Origin: Streptomyces sp. WZ.A104 | Lineage (GTDB): Bacteria > Actinomycetota > Actinomycetes > Streptomycetales > Streptomycetaceae | NCBI RefSeq assembly: GCF_002382885.1 | Contig: NZ_NWVL01000007.1 | Coordinates: forward strand, 1 to 64,000 | Direction of reading: 5' to 3' | DNA length: 64,000 nucleotides | Shown here: piece after piece, positions 1-8,591 of the stretch | Position numbering within the stretch: position 1 is the first letter of the stretch | Layout: every line of letters starts with the position of its first letter | Translations under genes and position numbers: made by a program | The notes under the pieces: model-generated | Seen by the model: only the letters and a program-made list of their open reading frames with translations | Told to the model about the DNA's origin: nothing | Database searches by the model: none

Positions 1-52
1 TCGCGTCCCGCTTGAACTCCTCGGTGTACCGCTTCGTGTACTTGCTTCCCAC
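1..52 (-). CDS. IS3-family transposase OrfA, N-terminus only (runs off the window)
   Basis: From a GTG at 52 the minus strand encodes 17 residues beginning V-G-S-K-Y-T-K-R-Y-T-E-E-F-K. This is the characteristic start of streptomycete IS3-family OrfA (an HTH protein of the IS3 co-integrase, made together with OrfB). The rest lies outside the window. About 50 bp upstream is a sequence of the type found at IS3 termini (TGGACACC on the minus strand, positions 92-106), so the element probably ends near 106. Assignment rests on a short peptide only. Confidence 0.6.
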   Translation of the reverse strand, partial: MGSKYTKRYTEEFKRDA

Positions 53-195
53 CTGGTGCTACTTCCTCTGGAACCTCAGGTCCCAGTCTCCAGGTGTCCA
101 CGATCAAGGGGAAGCTTCACCTGCCCGCAACCTGTCGTACTGGGCTGAGAACGGTTCGTGTGCGCGTGAAATCTCGAGACCGGGTTCCTGGAGGG

Positions 196-233
196 CTGCC
201 GCGGGGCATCCCAGGAGTGGCACCCCGCGGCAG
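196..233. terminator. Strong hairpin, probable transcription terminator
   Basis: CTGCCGCGGGG (196-206) pairs perfectly with CCCCGCGGCAG (223-233) across a 16-nt loop. No T-run follows, as is usual for streptomycete terminators. It sits between the IS3 end and the IS5-type transposase. Confidence 0.5.
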
Positions 234-284
234 TGGTTCCTCACAGGCCGCCACCGCGAGGACCTGTGCGGCGTCCATCGTCGA

Positions 285-385
285 TGGTGCCGCAGTGAGC
301 CTTCGCCAACTTGAAGTTGCTGGTCAAAGGGCTGGTGTGACCGGGCCCCAGCGTGCTCGTGGTGGTCGTGGGCGGAAGCCTTCGG
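285..385 (+). repeat. Copy 1 of a ~100-bp inverted repeat (partner 3797-3895)
   Basis: The block containing GCCAACTTGAAGTTGC, GGTCAAAGGGCTGGTGTGAC and GGTCGTGGGCGGAAG recurs in reverse complement at 3797-3895 with roughly 80-85% identity by eye. Copy 1 stops a few bases before the stop codon of the 399-1232 transposase. The repeat is not a gene; it may be an end of a decayed element. Confidence 0.75.
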
Positions 386-398
386 TGAAGATCATCCG

Positions 399-1232
399 TC
401 AGCGGTCGATTTCGAGGTCGGTCAGGACGAGCAGGGCTCGCAGGAGCTGGGTGGCACGGGCCGGCCCGGTGCGGAGTTTGGTGAGGGTCCGCCAGTTCTT
501 CAGGTGGGCGAAGCCGTGTTCGACCGGTGCGCGTCCGACAGCGAGGACGCGGTTGGCTTCCTTCTGCCCGGGGGTGAGCTTGTGGGTGCGGCTGGCCGCG
601 TACCCGGTGACGATCACGGGGGCGAGTAGGTCGTTGTCCAGCCCACGGAAGCCGAGGTCAGCCAGTGCCCCGAGGTCGGCGGCGCGCAGGTGGGCCAGGA
701 TGTGGTCGTGGCGGGCTGCGGTGTTGTCGTGGGTGCGGCCGGGCCGGGCGGCGGATATCCAGATCAGGCGGCCCTTCTCGTCGGTCAGGGCGAGGAAGTG
801 CAGGCCGTGACGCCGGTGCTTGCCGGAGTAGTTGCGGCGGTCGGCTCTTCCGGTGCGGCGCTGGGTGGGGATGAGGGTGCCGTCGATCAGGACCACCTCT
901 CCACCCTGTTTGGCGATCTTCTCCAGGGCGCGGTCCAGGCGCGGCGCCTGGGCCGCGAGGAGTCCGATCAGTTCGTCGCGCCAGCGGCGGACGGTGGACT
1001 CGGAGACGTGGTTGCCGCCGGCCATGTCGGCGAGGCGCTGGTCGTGGCGCAGTAGAGCCAGGACGATCACCGCGATCTTCCCGGGCGGCAGGATCCGCCA
1101 GCGGGAGCGTATCGCCTTCAGGTGGCGGCGCAGCAGCTCGGCGAGGTGGTTGACGGTGCGCGTGGATAGCGGCAGGAGGCACTGGTAGACAAGCGGGCAG
1201 GTGTCCTCGGCGTGCTCTTTGGTTTGCGTCAC
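399..1232 (-). CDS. IS5-type (DDE_Tnp_4) transposase
   Basis: A 277-aa DDE transposase. An N-terminal helical/HTH part (to about residue 90) carries the E-S-T-V-R-R-W-R segment. The catalytic triad is visible as D117 (in VVLIDGTLIPTQRR), D192 (in LADLGFRGLDN) and E238 (in VEHGFAHLKNWR), typical of the HARBI1/DDE_Tnp_4 group of the IS5 superfamily. I chose the GTG at 1232 (V-T-Q-T-K) because the longer open frame upstream has no family resemblance. The length is normal and no frameshift is seen, so it may be active. Clear terminal inverted repeats were not found; its 3' end abuts the inverted repeat at 285-385. Confidence 0.85.
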   Translation of the reverse strand: MTQTKEHAEDTCPLVYQCLLPLSTRTVNHLAELLRRHLKAIRSRWRILPPGKIAVIVLALLRHDQRLADMAGGNHVSESTVRRWRDELIGLLAAQAPRLDRALEKIAKQGGEVVLIDGTLIPTQRRTGRADRRNYSGKHRRHGLHFLALTDEKGRLIWISAARPGRTHDNTAARHDHILAHLRAADLGALADLGFRGLDNDLLAPVIVTGYAASRTHKLTPGQKEANRVLAVGRAPVEHGFAHLKNWRTLTKLRTGPARATQLLRALLVLTDLEIDR

Positions 1233-1615
1233 ATAATTCCAACGGCCTTCGGGGGCAAGGCGGTTACGGGCTTGTCCTGTGCCTTCGGAGGTTGCAGATT
1301 GAAGCAATACGCTGCGGGGGATCTTGCGGGTTGAAGAGTTCCTTGCGGCGATGGCGGGCCGCCGCCGACCGGGTTCGAGGTCCGGTGGCTGGCGGGCTAC
1401 CAGCACCCCCGGCACCGGGTTCTCCGCGATCCGCTCCGCCTCGACGGGGACGAGACGGAGCAGTGAGCGGCCGGGGCAGGTGAGTTCGCGCGGCTGCCGA
1501 CGGGGGCGCCAATGACGGTGGTGTCCCTCTGGAAGCTGTCGAGACCGGGGGCAGGTGGTTGCGTGGGTCCGTCCCGGGCTGCTGGGCGTTCAGCTTCAGT
1601 AGCTCGGACTGGGCC
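1233..1615. other. Intergenic, nothing recognised
   Basis: About 380 bp between the transposase start and the alkC stop. Open frames here are overlapping shadows without family features. It presumably includes the transposase promoter and IS end. Confidence 0.4.
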
Positions 1616-2707
1616 CTACGATGTTTCGGCGGCGGTGATGTGGACCTCGGTTGCTCCGAGGACGCGTCCGTTGGCCTGGACCTCGATCCGGTGCGGGCCG
1701 GGGTGGATCGTGCGGACCGAGAGGTTCTCGAACCGGTGGCGGCGTGAGAAGTGGACCGCCTGGCCCGCGGGGAGGTCCCGGACGGCCAGCTTGAACACCT
1801 TGCCCGCCTTGGGACCACGGATCCCCTGGTAGTGGACCAGGTAGTCGATCGCGGCTCTCGTCGCCTCGGTGGCGTGCAGGGTGAAGGTGACAGTGGTCGC
1901 CTCCCCGATGGAGATGGTGGAGGGCGAGCAGGCGAGGTTCGTGATCTCGATCGGGGCATGGTGATCGAATCCGAGAACCGCGAGAGCCTCCGGGTGTCCT
2001 CGTTTGACGAGTGTGCGCAGGCCGTGGCGTACGACGAAATCGCCCTGCGTGCTGCTGCGGGCCCATCGCGTGGCGGTGTCGATTACGAGGTCGGGGTGGT
2101 CCTTGCTGATGTCGTTGAGGTGGTTCGCCACGGAGCGGCGCACGTAGAGGGACTCGTCGTTGACGAGGGGCTCCAGGAGCGCCAGCGCGGGAGAGGGATC
2201 GGCAATGAACTGCGAGATCTGTGCCGCCCAGGGCAGCCGCGGGCGCGTGCCCTCCGAGACGAGCCGCCGCACATGTTCGTCCGGGTCGGTGGTCCATGCC
2301 CTGAGCTGGTTCATCGTGCCCTCGTAGTGGGCGTCGATGAACGGGCGGATCGCGAATTCGGCGGTGTAGCGGGGAGTGAGCGCGGCCAGCAGCGGCAGCG
2401 CGATGTCGGGCCGCTCTATCAGTGCCGAGGCGACGTAGGTGTTGACGGGCATGGACGCCCACCCCGTCAGGCCCTCGCTGCCGAGGGCGGCGCGGATCAC
2501 CTGGTCAGCCTCTTCGGGGGACGCCGGCATCGTCGCGGCGAGGGCACGGGCGATCCAGTCGATCCGGGCCTTCAGCTCCAGGTCACCGATACCGGTGCAC
2601 GCGAGCTGCTCGAAGGCCGTCCGGTCGAATGAGGCCGAGGCACCGGCGAGGTCATCCGCGAGACGCCCGATGAGCTCCGGGGACAGTTCCTCCTTGAAAT
2701 CGGCCAT
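1616..2707 (-). CDS. alkC: DNA alkylation repair protein, AlkC-like HEAT-repeat glycosylase
   Basis: A 363-aa protein of the AlkC/AlkD-type alkylation repair superfamily, predicted to excise alkylated bases such as 3-methyladenine in the cytosol. The N-terminal helix (MADFKEELSPELIGRLADDL), the HEAT-like alpha solenoid over residues ~50-245 and the tryptophan-rich stretch GLTGWASMPVNTYV are characteristic of AlkC. Residues ~265-360 look like the C-terminal immunoglobulin-like beta domain present in some AlkC proteins (ITNLACSPSTISIGEATTVT, then FSRRHRFENLSVRTIHPGPH). The length fits the family. The gene stands alone on the minus strand, divergent from the 2933 gene. The family call is firm; the substrate is inferred. 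Confidence 0.85.
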   Translation of the reverse strand: MADFKEELSPELIGRLADDLAGASASFDRTAFEQLACTGIGDLELKARIDWIARALAATMPASPEEADQVIRAALGSEGLTGWASMPVNTYVASALIERPDIALPLLAALTPRYTAEFAIRPFIDAHYEGTMNQLRAWTTDPDEHVRRLVSEGTRPRLPWAAQISQFIADPSPALALLEPLVNDESLYVRRSVANHLNDISKDHPDLVIDTATRWARSSTQGDFVVRHGLRTLVKRGHPEALAVLGFDHHAPIEITNLACSPSTISIGEATTVTFTLHATEATRAAIDYLVHYQGIRGPKAGKVFKLAVRDLPAGQAVHFSRRHRFENLSVRTIHPGPHRIEVQANGRVLGATEVHITAAETS

Positions 2708-2932
2708 CTCAACGCCCGCCCACGGTCACGTTGAGGCCCCCGGCTCCTCGCCGCGTACGGCCCTCGGCAGGCGGGAGAAGGGGCTCGGTGTACTCCTGCC
2801 GGACGTTCGGGAGCGGGGTGAATCTCGACCTGGACATCATGGTCGTGAGTCTGCCACGCACCACTGACACCCGGCCGGTATCCCACCCACCCTGGGCTGC
2901 GAGGACACTGCGCTCCGCGTAGCCTGCCGGGC

Positions 2933-3337
2933 ATGAACGACACCCACGCATCAGAACTGGAAGCCGAGGTCGTCGCTGCGAACCAGCTCCTGGCGACCTG
3001 GTTCGGTACCGACGACGCAGACCCGGAGATCCTGGAGCGCGTCGCCGCGACACAGTCCGAGACGTTCACGATGCTGAGCATCGACCGCGTCCCCGTCACC
3101 AAGTCCCAGCTGCTGGATGGACTACGGCAAAAACGCAGTTCCCAGCCCGGCCTCCGCATCGAGATCACCGAGTTCGAGGTGCTGTTCAGCCAGGGCGACG
3201 TCAGGGTGATCCGCTGTAGGGAGCGCCACCACTTAAACGAGGAGCGCAGCGATCGCTGGACGACCGCCGTTCTGACCGTCCAGCGGGCCCAGCCCCGATT
3301 CCGCTGGCACGTACTGCACGAGTCCGCAGCCGGCTGA
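2933..3337 (+). CDS. NTF2/SnoaL-like fold protein (DUF4440 type)
   Basis: A 134-aa soluble protein. It has the alpha+beta pattern of the NTF2-like superfamily: an N-terminal helix pair (VVAANQLLATWFG), a middle segment with a conserved-looking R and LLDGL, then strands ending VLTVQRAQPRFRWHVLHESA, which resembles DUF4440/SnoaL-like proteins of similar length. No catalytic assignment is possible. It starts at an ATG and is divergent from alkC with about 225 bp between them. Its 3' end overlaps, on the opposite strand, the readthrough of the broken gene at 3449-3679. Confidence 0.6.
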   Translation: MNDTHASELEAEVVAANQLLATWFGTDDADPEILERVAATQSETFTMLSIDRVPVTKSQLLDGLRQKRSSQPGLRIEITEFEVLFSQGDVRVIRCRERHHLNEERSDRWTTAVLTVQRAQPRFRWHVLHESAAG

Positions 3338-3448
3338 AACGACACCGCCGCCGCGATTCCTAGGCTCGTCCGCGCCACGCGCCTCCCAGCACTGAACCTC
3401 AAGCCCGGGGCAGCGGCAGCCTCCGACTGCACGGGAGAGGGCTGGCTG

Positions 3449-3679
3449 CCGCCGGACGGGGAGCATCACGGCCCGCCCGGCCACCTGGCCAGGCGGCGGG
3501 GAGGCCGAGGCGCGTTCGCCTGCGATTTCTTCGCTTACTCGCTCGAGGACTCTCTTCGCGACAGCGAGTTCGTCTCGCTCGGATCGCACCGTGGCCAGCT
3601 GCTCGGTCAGCTGTGCTTCGAGGTGGTCCAGTTCCGCGCGACGGGCGGCGATCCGTTCCAGCAGCTCGGAATCCAGCAT
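3449..3679 (-). pseudogene. Truncated IS-associated coiled-coil/wHTH protein
   Basis: From ATG 3679 about 77 residues read M-L-D-S-E-L-L-E-R-I, then a heptad-rich helix (AELDHLEAQLTEQLATVR) and ERASASPPPGQVAGRAVML. This is the N-terminal half of a small protein family commonly found just downstream of streptomycete transposases; an intact relative is at 8134-8532. After about 3449 the family match stops and the frame continues through unrelated sequence to 3233, so the C-terminal winged-helix part is missing. Its upstream DNA carries copy 2 of the inverted repeat. Confidence 0.6.
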
Positions 3680-3796
3680 GCCGTGGATGTTAGAGGGCCG
3701 CCGGACCGCAACGGACACGAACTCCGAAGATGCTGCCGGGGCCGTCGCGTTAGTAGCAACCTTGAGCCTGCGGTACGCCCCTTGTAAACGATCTCT

Positions 3797-3895
3797 GCCG
3801 AGGACTTCCGCCCACGACCAGCATGAGCTCTCCGAGGGCCGGTCACACCAGCCCTTTGACCTGCGACTTCAAGTTGGCGGGGGCTCAGTGCGCGG
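3797..3895 (-). repeat. Copy 2 of the ~100-bp inverted repeat (partner 285-385)
   Basis: The reverse complement reads GCCAACTTGAAGTCGC, GGTCAAAGGGCTGGTGTGAC and GGTCGTGGGCGGAAG, the same block as 285-385. The two copies face each other and enclose 3.5 kb containing the transposase, alkC, the NTF2-like gene and the broken IS-associated gene. Confidence 0.75.
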
Positions 3896-4079
3896 CGCTC
3901 CTTCCAAGGCAACCGAGCACTGTGCATTCGTCGCTGGGCGGGCGGTGGATTGGTTCCCGAGAGGGTTGCTCACCGGTTGGCCTAACCTCCCGCTCGCGGG
4001 CGAGGCCCGGCGAGGATTCGCCTGATCAGTCGGCGAGTGGAGACCTCGGGGACGCGGTGGAAGGGGGGAGCATCAGGTC

Positions 4080-4496
4080 ATGACGATTCAACCTCGTGCT
4101 TTCGCCCATGTGCGTCTCACCGTCACCGATATCGAGCGTTCCCGCGCCTTCTACGACGCAGTCTTCGGGCTGCCGGTGGCCTTCGATCTCCCTCCCGACG
4201 CCGACGAGGAAACCCGCGAGCGGCTTTCATTCCTTTTCGGTGGGGTGATCTATCAGCTTGGGGGCTCCCTCCTCGGTCTGCGGCCCGTCGCCTCGGACCG
4301 CTTCGACGAGGACCGGGTGGGCCTGGACCACGTCAGTTTCGCCGTGGACGGCCGGGCGGATCTGGAGCGGGCAGCGCGCCACCTCGACCATCTCGGGGTG
4401 GCTCATGAGGGGATCAAGGACATCGGAGCTGGATACATCCTGGAGTTCCGCGACCCGGACGGTATCGCTCTGGAGCTCTTCGCGCCCGCTGGTTGA
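4080..4496 (+). CDS. VOC-family (glyoxalase/dioxygenase fold) protein
   Basis: A 138-aa single-chain vicinal-oxygen-chelate protein with two beta-alpha-beta-beta-beta modules. Module one has FAHVRLTVTDIERSRAFYDAVFGLPV, the classic entry motif with the first metal-ligand His. Module two has GLDHVSFAVDG and ends YILEFRDPDGIALELFAP, where the Glu before F-x-D-P-D-G is the usual last metal ligand. Members include glyoxalase I, fosfomycin-resistance and extradiol-dioxygenase-like proteins; the substrate cannot be told from sequence. It stands alone, starts at ATG 4080, and converges on the sortase gene at 4618. Confidence 0.85.
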   Translation: MTIQPRAFAHVRLTVTDIERSRAFYDAVFGLPVAFDLPPDADEETRERLSFLFGGVIYQLGGSLLGLRPVASDRFDEDRVGLDHVSFAVDGRADLERAARHLDHLGVAHEGIKDIGAGYILEFRDPDGIALELFAPAG

Positions 4497-4617
4497 CCTC
4501 TGGCCCTGCCCTGATGGCAGGCTAGGTGCCCAGGCCCCGACACCGATCCATGACGGGGGCTGGTCAGGGGGCTTGAACCCCATCTGCCCCTGCTGGGGAC
4601 GGTGTTCGGAGTCGTGT

Positions 4618-5358
4618 TCACCCTTTGTGTGGGCCCGCGTTGTCGAGGGTGGCGTAGACGACGAGGTTGTCGCGGTACTCGCCGCGGCTGCGGTCGTAGG
4701 TGCCGGAGCAGGTGATCAGGTGCAGTGCGGGTGGTCCGCTGGTCGTATACACCTGGTTGTCGGGGAAGGCGTCCTTCCCGTACTGGCGCAGGGCCCGAAT
4801 GGTGAAGGTCATGGTGGACCGGTCGTCGCTCACCAAGGTGACGCTGTCGCCCGGGTTGAGCGTGGAGAGTCCGTGGAAGGCTCCGGGGCCGGTGGCGGAG
4901 TCGACGTGGCCGACGATGACCGTCGCGCCGGGGGCGCCGGGGCGGGGGCCGTCGCTCCACCAGCCTATGTTTCCGGGCTCGTCGGGAACGCCGAGTCGGC
5001 CGTCCTGCTGGACGCGCAGGCTGATCAGCGGCTGGTCGATTCCGATAGCTGGGATGCGGATGCGGATCGGTGGCGCGGGCGTCCGAGCATCGATGGCCGG
5101 GGCCTGGTCCGATCCGGGGTGAACCGGGACGCTGCCCCTGTCTATCCGTTCCGACACGTGCCCGGGGCCGTTTCCGGTTCCCAGCGTGGAGAAGCCGATG
5201 CAGGCCAGGGCGGCCCCGACGGCGAGGGCGATCACTCCCGGGGCTCGCCGCCTGCCCGGTATTCGCCGTAGTCGCGGGCAGCGGGGAACTGTGGCATGGC
5301 CTGGTCGTCCGACCCGCCGGCGGCGGGTCGGACGACCAGGGAGGAACGGGCTGTTCAT
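4618..5358 (-). CDS. Class F-type sortase, coupled to DUF4331 gene
   Basis: A 246-aa membrane-anchored transpeptidase that attaches surface proteins to the cell wall. An N-terminal basic segment is followed by a hydrophobic anchor (VIALAVGAALACIGF), a proline-rich linker and a sortase beta-barrel. The catalytic residues are visible: H151 in VIVGHVDS, C217 in LHLITCSGTY and R229 in RGEYRDNLVV. The start at ATG 5358 is favoured because it overlaps the upstream stop in an ATGA, indicating translational coupling with the DUF4331 gene. A second sortase with the same His-to-Cys spacing (66 residues) is at 24019. The substrate is probably an exported neighbour, but no canonical LPxTG/LAxTG is seen in the coupled DUF4331 protein. 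Confidence 0.85.
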   Translation of the reverse strand: MNSPFLPGRPTRRRRVGRPGHATVPRCPRLRRIPGRRRAPGVIALAVGAALACIGFSTLGTGNGPGHVSERIDRGSVPVHPGSDQAPAIDARTPAPPIRIRIPAIGIDQPLISLRVQQDGRLGVPDEPGNIGWWSDGPRPGAPGATVIVGHVDSATGPGAFHGLSTLNPGDSVTLVSDDRSTMTFTIRALRQYGKDAFPDNQVYTTSGPPALHLITCSGTYDRSRGEYRDNLVVYATLDNAGPHKG

Positions 5359-7010
5359 GCCTGACCGACACCATGTCGTCGGCGCAGGGCCAGCACTCCC
5401 GCAACCGCCAGGAGCGCTCCACCGCCCAGAGCGGTGACAGGCACGACGGGGAAGCCGTCGCCGGAGACGAGGCCGCCGAGGCCGGCACCGACGCCACCGT
5501 CGGGGTGGAGCGAGTCGGCCTGGTTGACGGCCGCGGTGTTGGGGAGGGCGACATAGGGGAAGGTGTCGCCGGGCTCGCGGTAGGGGGTGTCGACGGCGTC
5601 GCCGGCTGCCAGGGCGGGCACGATCTTCCCGGTCTGCGCGGCGCCTTCGAGTGCCTGGAGTTCGATGTCGACGACGTCGTCGTTGAGGCGGCGGCCGTTG
5701 GGGAAGCCGGCCAGGTCCTTGCCCAGGACGCCGAGGCGGTTGGGCTTGGCGGCGGGCGGGACGGCCATGTTCAGGCGCAGCATCTCTGCGGGGACGACCG
5801 CGGCCTTGTCGACGTCCTGGTTGAGGCGCTGCGAGTTGAGGTCCGCCTTGATGGGGCCGCACTCCTTGCAGATCCCGGTGAGGAAGATCTCGACGAGGTC
5901 GTTGCGCGGCGTGGCGGGGGCGGGGATCTTGTAGATGCTCTCGACGAGCTTGGGGACGATGGGGTCCTTGACCTTGTCGACGACCGGAGTGATCGTGGCG
6001 TCCTTGACCGGGCTGAGCGCGTTGAAGGCGTCCTTGAACTTCAGCGGCACGACGACTTCGTTGACGAGCGGGTTGCCGAGACGGGAGACCTGCCGCCACT
6101 CGTCGGCGTTTCCGTCCTTGGCGGTTGCCTTGCCGTCGTTGGCAGCCTGAGCGGAGGTGTCCTCGCTGCCCTTGCTGCCGGCGCCCGTGATGTCGGCTCC
6201 TCGGCGGTCGGTGGTGGACCACACGCCGATGACGGGGTTGCGTTTGGCGTCGCCCTTGAGTGCCAGCGTCGACTTGGGGACCTGGATGGCGAGGGTGTTG
6301 ATGTTGTAGCCGGCCAGCGTGTTGTGGCCGGTCTCCGAGAGGTCGCCCCCGTACAGGAGGTCGAAGATCCGCAGGTCCAGGAAGAACGGGTCGGACGCCT
6401 GGCCGGCGAAGGCCGTTCCGCCGCCCGGCAGCGGAAGTACGGCTTCCTTGCGTAGGGAGGCGTAGTCGGGCATCGACGCCTTGCCGACGTTCGACGGTGC
6501 GACCGGGGAGTCCTTCAGGAGCGTCTTGGTGTTCCCGTTGCTGTCGGTGACCTTCAGGCTGTAGGTCTGCCGGAAGTTCAGGGTCTCGTCGTTCACCGAC
6601 TTCACGACCCCGGTGTTGTAGAGGAACTGGTCGGCGTCGTCGCGGATGTGGTCGGTGAACTCCCACGTGTAGGTCGTGTCCGGCTTGCCGTTACCGTCGG
6701 CGTCGATCTTGATGTTGTAGCGGGCGTCCTGGGCGAACGGGTAGAAGTTCGGTCCGCCGTTGGGTTCCTGGAACGGGAGCCAGTTCGCCACCAGGGTGAC
6801 GGTGTCGGGCTTGTCCGGGCTGGTGAAGGCGTAGACGTCGGTGTTGTCGGCCCTCGGGTCTCCCGCGATCAGCGGTGCCTCACGGTGACTGGAGGCGGAA
6901 CTGGAGGCGGGGGTGAGGCCGGTGACCGCCGCGGCGGTCAGCAGGGCCAGCGCGCCGGTGGCGGCGAGGGTGCGCTCGGCCCGGCGGGAAGCGGGGCGGC
7001 GTCGGAGCAT
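5355..7010 (-). CDS. Exported DUF4331 domain protein (copy 1)
   Basis: A 551-aa secreted protein. The start at ATG 7010 gives a signal peptide (basic RRRPASRRAERT, hydrophobic ALALLTAAAVTGL, likely cleavage before SSHREAPLI). The mature part is the DUF4331 domain: HREAPLIAGDPRADNTDVYAF, NWLPFQEPNGGPNFYPF and GNPLVNEVVVPLKFKD are its hallmark strings. The C-terminus has a hydrophobic helix (LGGGALLAVAGVLAL) followed by RRRHG, so it is membrane-held. The biochemical function of DUF4331 is unknown; in actinobacteria it recurs beside TPR and NicO-type genes, as in copy 2 here (18405). It is followed by the sortase with an ATGA overlap. The IS insertion at 7195 lies only 185 bp upstream of the start. 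Confidence 0.85.
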   Translation of the reverse strand: MLRRRPASRRAERTLAATGALALLTAAAVTGLTPASSSASSHREAPLIAGDPRADNTDVYAFTSPDKPDTVTLVANWLPFQEPNGGPNFYPFAQDARYNIKIDADGNGKPDTTYTWEFTDHIRDDADQFLYNTGVVKSVNDETLNFRQTYSLKVTDSNGNTKTLLKDSPVAPSNVGKASMPDYASLRKEAVLPLPGGGTAFAGQASDPFFLDLRIFDLLYGGDLSETGHNTLAGYNINTLAIQVPKSTLALKGDAKRNPVIGVWSTTDRRGADITGAGSKGSEDTSAQAANDGKATAKDGNADEWRQVSRLGNPLVNEVVVPLKFKDAFNALSPVKDATITPVVDKVKDPIVPKLVESIYKIPAPATPRNDLVEIFLTGICKECGPIKADLNSQRLNQDVDKAAVVPAEMLRLNMAVPPAAKPNRLGVLGKDLAGFPNGRRLNDDVVDIELQALEGAAQTGKIVPALAAGDAVDTPYREPGDTFPYVALPNTAAVNQADSLHPDGGVGAGLGGLVSGDGFPVVPVTALGGGALLAVAGVLALRRRHGVGQA

Positions 7011-7288
7011 GCGGGGAGAATGCACGGGGGGTCCATTTCCGGTGAGAGCCGCTCGCCCTCGAAGAAGGCCGGGCAGGGCGGCTGGCAGCTGAAGCTGACA
7101 AACGCCACACAGGCCGGCGGGGACTCGCCCTGATCGACGAGGATCGCACGGCAGAAGTCGCATAATGTGACGTTGGGCTACCCTCAGAGGGCGGTTCGTG
7201 AGTTTTTGAGCGGTTCTGCCATCGCCTGATGGTGTGGGCGGGGGCGGAATCTGTTGGTCCACGGCCGGTGGTCTGTTGGGGTGGCGGG

Positions 7289-8137
7289 GTGAGCGAACGC
7301 AAGCCGTACCCGAGCGACTTATCGGATGAGCAGTGGGCTCTGATCGAGCCGGTAATCACCGTGTGGAAGGACCGGCACCGCTCGGTGAGCGGACACCAGG
7401 GAGCCTACGAGATGCGGGAGATCGTGAACGCGATCCTCTACCAGGGCCGCACTGGCTGTCAGTGGGCCTATCTCCCGCACGACCTGCCGCCGAAGAGCGC
7501 GACGTACTACTACTTCGCCGCCTGGCGCGACGACGGGACCGACCATGTCATCCACGAACTCCTGCGCTGCCAGGTCCGTGAACGAGCCCGCCGGTTAGAG
7601 GACCCGACCCTGGTGGTGCTGGACACCCAGAGTGTCCACGCGGCCGCCGGGGTCCCCGCCTCCACGACCGGCCGGGACCCGGCGAAGAGGGTACCGGGCC
7701 GCAAGCGGGGACTGGCCGTGGACGTGCTGGGCATGGTCATCGCTGTCATCGTCCTGGCTGCGAACACGCACGACAACGCCGCGGGCATCGCCCTGCTGGA
7801 CCAGGTCGCCGAGCACGCCGGCGGCACTGTCGAGAAGGCCCTGGTCGACCAGGGCTTCAAGACGGCCGTGGTCGCCCACGGCACCGCGCTCGGTATCGAT
7901 GTGGAGATCGTCGAACGCAACCCGCAGGAGACGGGATTCGTTCCGCAGCCGAAGCGGTGGAGGGTCGAGCAGACCTACGGGGTCCTGATGCTGCACCGGC
8001 GTCTGGTCCGCGACTACGAGCACCGCCCCGCCTCCTCCGCTTCCCGTGTCTACTGGGCGATGACGCACGTCATGGCTCGTCGGCTCACCGGCACGAACGC
8101 CCCCACCTGGCGCGATGCGCAGGCGGTGGCAGCGTGA
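7289..8137 (+). CDS. IS5-family transposase (IS4/5 DDE type)
   Basis: A 282-aa transposase. The N-terminal DUF4096-like part has YPSDLSDEQWALIEPVI and GCQWAYLPHDLPPKSATYYY, the signature of the IS5/IS427 group. The DDE triad is in VVLDTQSVHAAAG, ALVDQGFKTAVV and RVEQTYGVLMLHRRLVRDYE. I start at GTG 7289 (V-S-E-R-K-P-Y), where the family resemblance begins. The frame is intact. Its stop overlaps the accessory gene start in GTGA, so the two are cotranslated. Confidence 0.9.
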   Translation: MSERKPYPSDLSDEQWALIEPVITVWKDRHRSVSGHQGAYEMREIVNAILYQGRTGCQWAYLPHDLPPKSATYYYFAAWRDDGTDHVIHELLRCQVRERARRLEDPTLVVLDTQSVHAAAGVPASTTGRDPAKRVPGRKRGLAVDVLGMVIAVIVLAANTHDNAAGIALLDQVAEHAGGTVEKALVDQGFKTAVVAHGTALGIDVEIVERNPQETGFVPQPKRWRVEQTYGVLMLHRRLVRDYEHRPASSASRVYWAMTHVMARRLTGTNAPTWRDAQAVAA

Positions 8138-8532
8138 ACGTCCAGCCTCTCCTCGACGCGCTCGGCCTCCAGGAGGAAGCCGCCCGGGCCATGGCAGGCG
8201 ACCTCCGCACCCAGATCGAAGAGCTGCAGGCTCGGCTGCGGGAGGCAGAGACCCACCTCGAACACCTCGCGATCACCCGGAAGACCGTCACCGCTCTCGC
8301 CGATCGGCTCCCGGCTGTTCCGTCGCATCTGCCCGAGCATCCGGACTATCCCCGTATCCTCGCCGTCCTCAACGAGGCCACTGGCCCCCTCCGGGCCCGC
8401 GACGTCTGCGAAGCCCTCGACTGCGAACTACTGCCGAAGAACATCGAGGGTACCCGCGCCAAGCTGAAGCGCCTGGTGAAGCTCGATATCCTCGCCGAGG
8501 CCGACACCGGCAGCTTCACCAAGAGGCAGTAG
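8134..8532 (+). CDS. IS-associated coiled-coil/winged-helix protein
   Basis: A 132-aa protein translated from GTG 8134, overlapping the transposase stop (GTGA). Residues ~15-50 form a coiled coil (DLRTQIEELQARLREAETHL) and the C-terminal ~75 residues look like a winged helix (YPRILAVLNEATGPLRARDV, GTRAKLKRLVKLDILAE, SFTKRQ). Homologues travel with several streptomycete transposases; their role, perhaps DNA binding or transposition control, is not established. A 5' fragment of a relative is at 3449-3679. Confidence 0.7.
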   Translation: MNVQPLLDALGLQEEAARAMAGDLRTQIEELQARLREAETHLEHLAITRKTVTALADRLPAVPSHLPEHPDYPRILAVLNEATGPLRARDVCEALDCELLPKNIEGTRAKLKRLVKLDILAEADTGSFTKRQ

Positions 8533-8591
8533 CCGACCAAGCACCGCGGTCCGCGGCCTTGCCTCAACCTCGCCGGGAATCGCACAACACC

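Noticed and set aside
285..385. GTGTGAC in the inverted repeat as a group II intron 5' end
   Set aside because: The GTGYG-like start is matched by chance; no domain V hairpin or reverse transcriptase is present.
4618..6666. 682-aa minus-strand open frame
   Set aside because: Only its last ~246 codons are the sortase; the rest is Arg/Pro-rich out-of-frame reading of the DUF4331 gene.
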